From NCBI RefSeq assembly GCF_900129425.1, contig NZ_LT670817.1, positions 2,108,001 to 2,172,000 of the forward strand: a stretch of 64,000 nt of DNA. The letters run 5' to 3'. Made by a program: the position numbers and the translations under genes. The notes under the pieces are model-generated. The model saw only the letters and a program-made list of their open reading frames with translations. It searched no databases and was not told where the DNA came from. The stretch is from Bradyrhizobium erythrophlei. Its GTDB lineage: Bacteria > Pseudomonadota > Alphaproteobacteria > Rhizobiales > Xanthobacteraceae. Shown in pieces: positions 61,706-64,000 of the stretch (its first letter is position 1; every line of letters starts with the position of its first letter).

Positions 61706-63202
61706 ATGAATATAAACGCAAAACCTGCGCGTCGCTTCGCCAACCACGTCAACGGACAGGACCAGGATGGTCGGCAGGGCGAGACATTCGAATCCATAAA
61801 CCCGACTACCGGTGCCGCCTTTGGTCGCTTTGTCGAATCGAGCCCCGCCGATGTCGATGCTGCAGTGCAAGCCGCACGCGCCGCATTTGATGGCCCCTGG
61901 CGGAAGCTGTCGCCAACGCGTCGCGGCCGACTGCTGATGCGTTGGGGCGATCTGATCGCCGATAACGCGGAAAAGATCGCAACGATCGAGACCGAGCAGA
62001 ACGGCAAACTGATCGCGGAAATGCGTATCCAGGCGCGTCTCGTGCAGGATTGGCTGTACTATTTCGGTGGTCTAGCCGACAAGATCGAGGGGCGGGTGGT
62101 TCCGCTCGACCGCACGAGCGTCCTCAACTACACCGTCAACGAGCCGCTCGGCGTCGTCGCCGCCATCATTCCCTGGAATTCGCCGACGTTCCTAACGATC
62201 ATGACGGTTGCGCCGGCGCTTGCGGCGGGCAACACGGTGGTCATCAAGCCCTCCGAGGTGACCTCGGCGTCTGCTATCGAACTCGCAAGGCTTGCCGAGC
62301 AAGCCGGTATTCCGGCGGGCGTAATCAATGTCGTAACCGGCGGACGTGCGGCGGGCGAAGCGCTGGTCGACCACCCGGCGGTCGCCAAGGTGTCATTCAC
62401 CGGCAGCGATGGCGCCGGGCGAGCGATTGCCGCTCGCGCCGGACAGCGGCTGGTCAGCTGCATGCTCGAACTCGGCGGCAAGAGCGCCAACATCGTGTTC
62501 GATGACGCTGACCTTGACCAGGTCGAAGCTGGCGTGCTCGCTGGAATTTTCGCGGCGGCGGGGCAAACATGCATTGCGGGTTCTCGCGCCTACTTCCAAA
62601 AGGGCATCTATGACCGCCTCGTTGGTCGGCTCATCGAACGGGCCAACAAGATCAAACTTGGCGATCCCCTGAAGGCAGACACTCAAATGGGACCCGTGGC
62701 GACCGCTGCGCAACTGGCCAAAGACGAAAGTATGGTCGCGCGCGCGGTCGAGGATGGCGCCAAAGTCCTTGTCGGCGGACAGAGACGCCGAGTCGAGGGG
62801 CTGGATGACGGCTTCTTCTATGCGCCGACGATCCTCGGCAATACCAAGCCCGACGCCTTTATCATGCAGAACGAGGTCTTCGGGCCGGTGCTCTGTGTCA
62901 CGCCGTTTGAATCCGAAGAGGAGGTCCTTGCATTGGCAAACGGCACGCGGTTCGGTCTGGCCGCCGGCCTGTGGACCGCCGATCTGCGCCGCGCACATCT
63001 CATGGCGCGCGGTCTGCAGGCTGGCACCGTCTGGATCAATACCTACCGCGCGATGGCGTTCAATTCTCCGTTCGGCGGATTCAAGAACAGTGGCATAGGG
63101 CGGCTGAACGGCGCGGAAGCGATCCAGAGCTTCCTGCAGACCAAGAGCGTCTGGTGCGAACTCAGCCGAGACGTCCAGGATCCGTTCGTGCTCAAGGCCT
63201 AG
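61706..63202 (+). CDS. NAD(P)-dependent aldehyde dehydrogenase
   Basis: A 498-residue ALDH. AIIPWNSPTFLTIMTVAPALAAG carries the catalytic Asn, IKPSEVTS the cofactor Lys, LELGGKSANIVFDDAD the catalytic Glu255 and GQTCIAGSR the nucleophile Cys289. All family motifs are intact, including EVFGPVLCV. AAGGAGACCGGTCA precedes the ATG. It is similar to gamma-glutamyl/5-carboxymethyl-semialdehyde-type enzymes in general form; the substrate is not predictable. It stands among gene remnants. Confidence 0.94.
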   Translation: MNINAKPARRFANHVNGQDQDGRQGETFESINPTTGAAFGRFVESSPADVDAAVQAARAAFDGPWRKLSPTRRGRLLMRWGDLIADNAEKIATIETEQNGKLIAEMRIQARLVQDWLYYFGGLADKIEGRVVPLDRTSVLNYTVNEPLGVVAAIIPWNSPTFLTIMTVAPALAAGNTVVIKPSEVTSASAIELARLAEQAGIPAGVINVVTGGRAAGEALVDHPAVAKVSFTGSDGAGRAIAARAGQRLVSCMLELGGKSANIVFDDADLDQVEAGVLAGIFAAAGQTCIAGSRAYFQKGIYDRLVGRLIERANKIKLGDPLKADTQMGPVATAAQLAKDESMVARAVEDGAKVLVGGQRRRVEGLDDGFFYAPTILGNTKPDAFIMQNEVFGPVLCVTPFESEEEVLALANGTRFGLAAGLWTADLRRAHLMARGLQAGTVWINTYRAMAFNSPFGGFKNSGIGRLNGAEAIQSFLQTKSVWCELSRDVQDPFVLKA

Positions 63203-63679
63203 AAACCATGGGAATGCAGGCCTTGTTTCAAAAGCTGTGACGCGCGTTGCCAGGCAACGAGGGAAACTGTCTGCGACACCTGGCTGTCAGTGCCAAGCCC
63301 GTTGGTCAAAAAAACCGGGCTCGTGTTATCGCTGCGCTCCGGCTCACCACTCACGGTTTGTGGCCGCAGCGTTCTTTGGTTGGAGTTGCGAAAATTTAAG
63401 CGAATTGGAGTTTCGGGGAGGGGCGTTAACGTCACGCGCGCACCGGAAATGAAATTCACTGATACCCTAAAAGAACTCCCTGTTTTCGGAAAATGTTTCC
63501 CTGTTACTTTGCGTAGGGATTTCGCGAGAAGCCGCTGCATCAGCGCGAGAGTTGATCTTATACAGTTGGCGGTCGCCGAAGTCTGCCGCGTGAATCTGCT
63601 TACGGCTACGACGAATTTCTTACGAAGCGAACGCGCCGGCTTCACCGGATTCGAGTTCAAAAAAGCGTCGATCAGCGCA
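63203..63679. other. Intergenic region, repeat-like DNA
   Basis: A 477-bp gap. It contains the pattern CTCCCTGTTTTCGG and TTTCCCTGTTACTTTGCG (63476-63515), related in form to the 11.47-kb element. Open frames here are not protein-like. It may include a terminator for the aldehyde dehydrogenase and the 3' flank of the efflux gene. Confidence 0.4.
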
Positions 63680-64000
63680 TCAGGGTTGGATCTGCCAGAA
63701 ACCCGGAACTGTCGAGGCCGGATGCAGTCCTTGGGATTCCCGTGCCATGGCGGCGACCGCCGGTACTGGACGCCTGATAAATGGAATCGCCTGGTAGCGT
63801 TCCCATCCGCCCCCAAGGGCCTTATAGAGGGCCACCAATTGGACGCCTGCTATCCGCTGGGAGACGACGTATTGGGCTTCGAGTTCAAACTGCTGTCGCT
63901 CGGCATCGAGGACGTTGAGAAAGTCCGTTAGCCCTCTCTCATAGCGTTCAGACGCAAGCTTGACTGCGTCAATGGCGGCAGTGCGGGCGCTGGCAAGGTT
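63680..64000 (-). CDS. RND-type efflux outer-membrane protein, C-terminal part (truncated by window edge)
   Basis: The minus strand is open from base 64000 to a TGA at 63680-63682 and encodes 106 residues. The reading contains SERYERGLTDFLNVLDAERQ and then QLVALYKALGGGW, the C-terminal end of NodT/OprM-family outer-membrane channels, which pair with RND pumps and membrane fusion proteins. About 39 residues follow GGGW, longer than usual. The start and most of the gene lie beyond the window; pump genes are expected there. Confidence 0.82.
   Translation of the reverse strand, partial: NLASARTAAIDAVKLASERYERGLTDFLNVLDAERQQFELEAQYVVSQRIAGVQLVALYKALGGGWERYQAIPFIRRPVPAVAAMARESQGLHPASTVPGFWQIQP

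Noticed and set aside
63290..63931. 213-residue plus-strand open frame at the right edge
   Set aside because: It is antisense to the efflux protein C-terminus, which matches a known family, and otherwise covers repeat-like DNA.
1..64000. CRISPR arrays, transposases, integrases, phage genes
   Set aside because: None was seen; no regularly spaced direct repeats and no such protein motifs were found.

Overview
The window looks like a chromosomal piece of a Bradyrhizobium-type alphaproteobacterium (order Hyphomicrobiales). The basis is the high GC content of most genes, the many high-affinity uptake systems (two TRAP systems, two SsuABC/TauABC-type ABC systems, a Bug-family binding protein), several molybdenum hydroxylase genes, a class I PHA synthase, and short intergenic repeats of a kind that I recall from Bradyrhizobium genomes. 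No rRNA, complete tRNA, transposase, phage gene or CRISPR array was seen.

Layout. 1-1709: 3' part of a molybdenum hydroxylase large subunit. 1782-9476: a LysR regulator divergent from an operon with an SDR, a split transketolase, a HIBADH/LtnD-type dehydrogenase and a TRAP transporter, probably for a sugar-acid-like substrate. 9617-13847: PHA synthase and an IlvD/Edd dehydratase. 14581-20940: a minus-strand operon with two mannosyltransferase-like or GT4 glycosyltransferases, a PqqD-like protein, an HprK-like kinase, a 70-residue peptide with a Y-x-x-P motif, a SunS-like GT2-TPR protein, an ATP-grasp protein and a 46-residue ORF. It reads as an uncharacterised peptide-modification system. 20947-24503: an Anp1-type glycosyltransferase and an autotransporter. 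24598-30052: a GntR/HutC regulator divergent from a TRAP transporter plus both subunits of an aconitase X enzyme. 30173-39249: ClC channel, acyl-CoA synthetase, a small hypothetical protein, a large ATPase-TPR-cyclase regulator and a Bug-type binding protein.

39733-56643 appears to be one regulon. Five transcription units (isochorismatase-like hydrolase/DHODH-like flavoprotein/ACMSD-type decarboxylase; ABC transporter/ALDH/TetR; cupin; CoxM-CoxS-CoxL/TetR; second ABC transporter) are preceded by copies of one 16-bp palindrome, YWRAC-N6-GTYAR (six copies). The gene set suggests uptake, Mo-dependent hydroxylation, ring reduction, hydrolysis and decarboxylation of an unknown aromatic or N-heterocyclic compound; the substrate is inferred only.

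56644-64000: a tRNA 3'-end-like fragment, repeat-rich intergenic DNA, a secreted hypothetical protein, two peptidoglycan enzymes (Amidase_3 and a VanX-type dipeptidase), a membrane-anchored hypothetical protein, decayed gene remnants, an aldehyde dehydrogenase, and on the minus strand at the right edge the C-terminus of an RND-type outer-membrane efflux protein.
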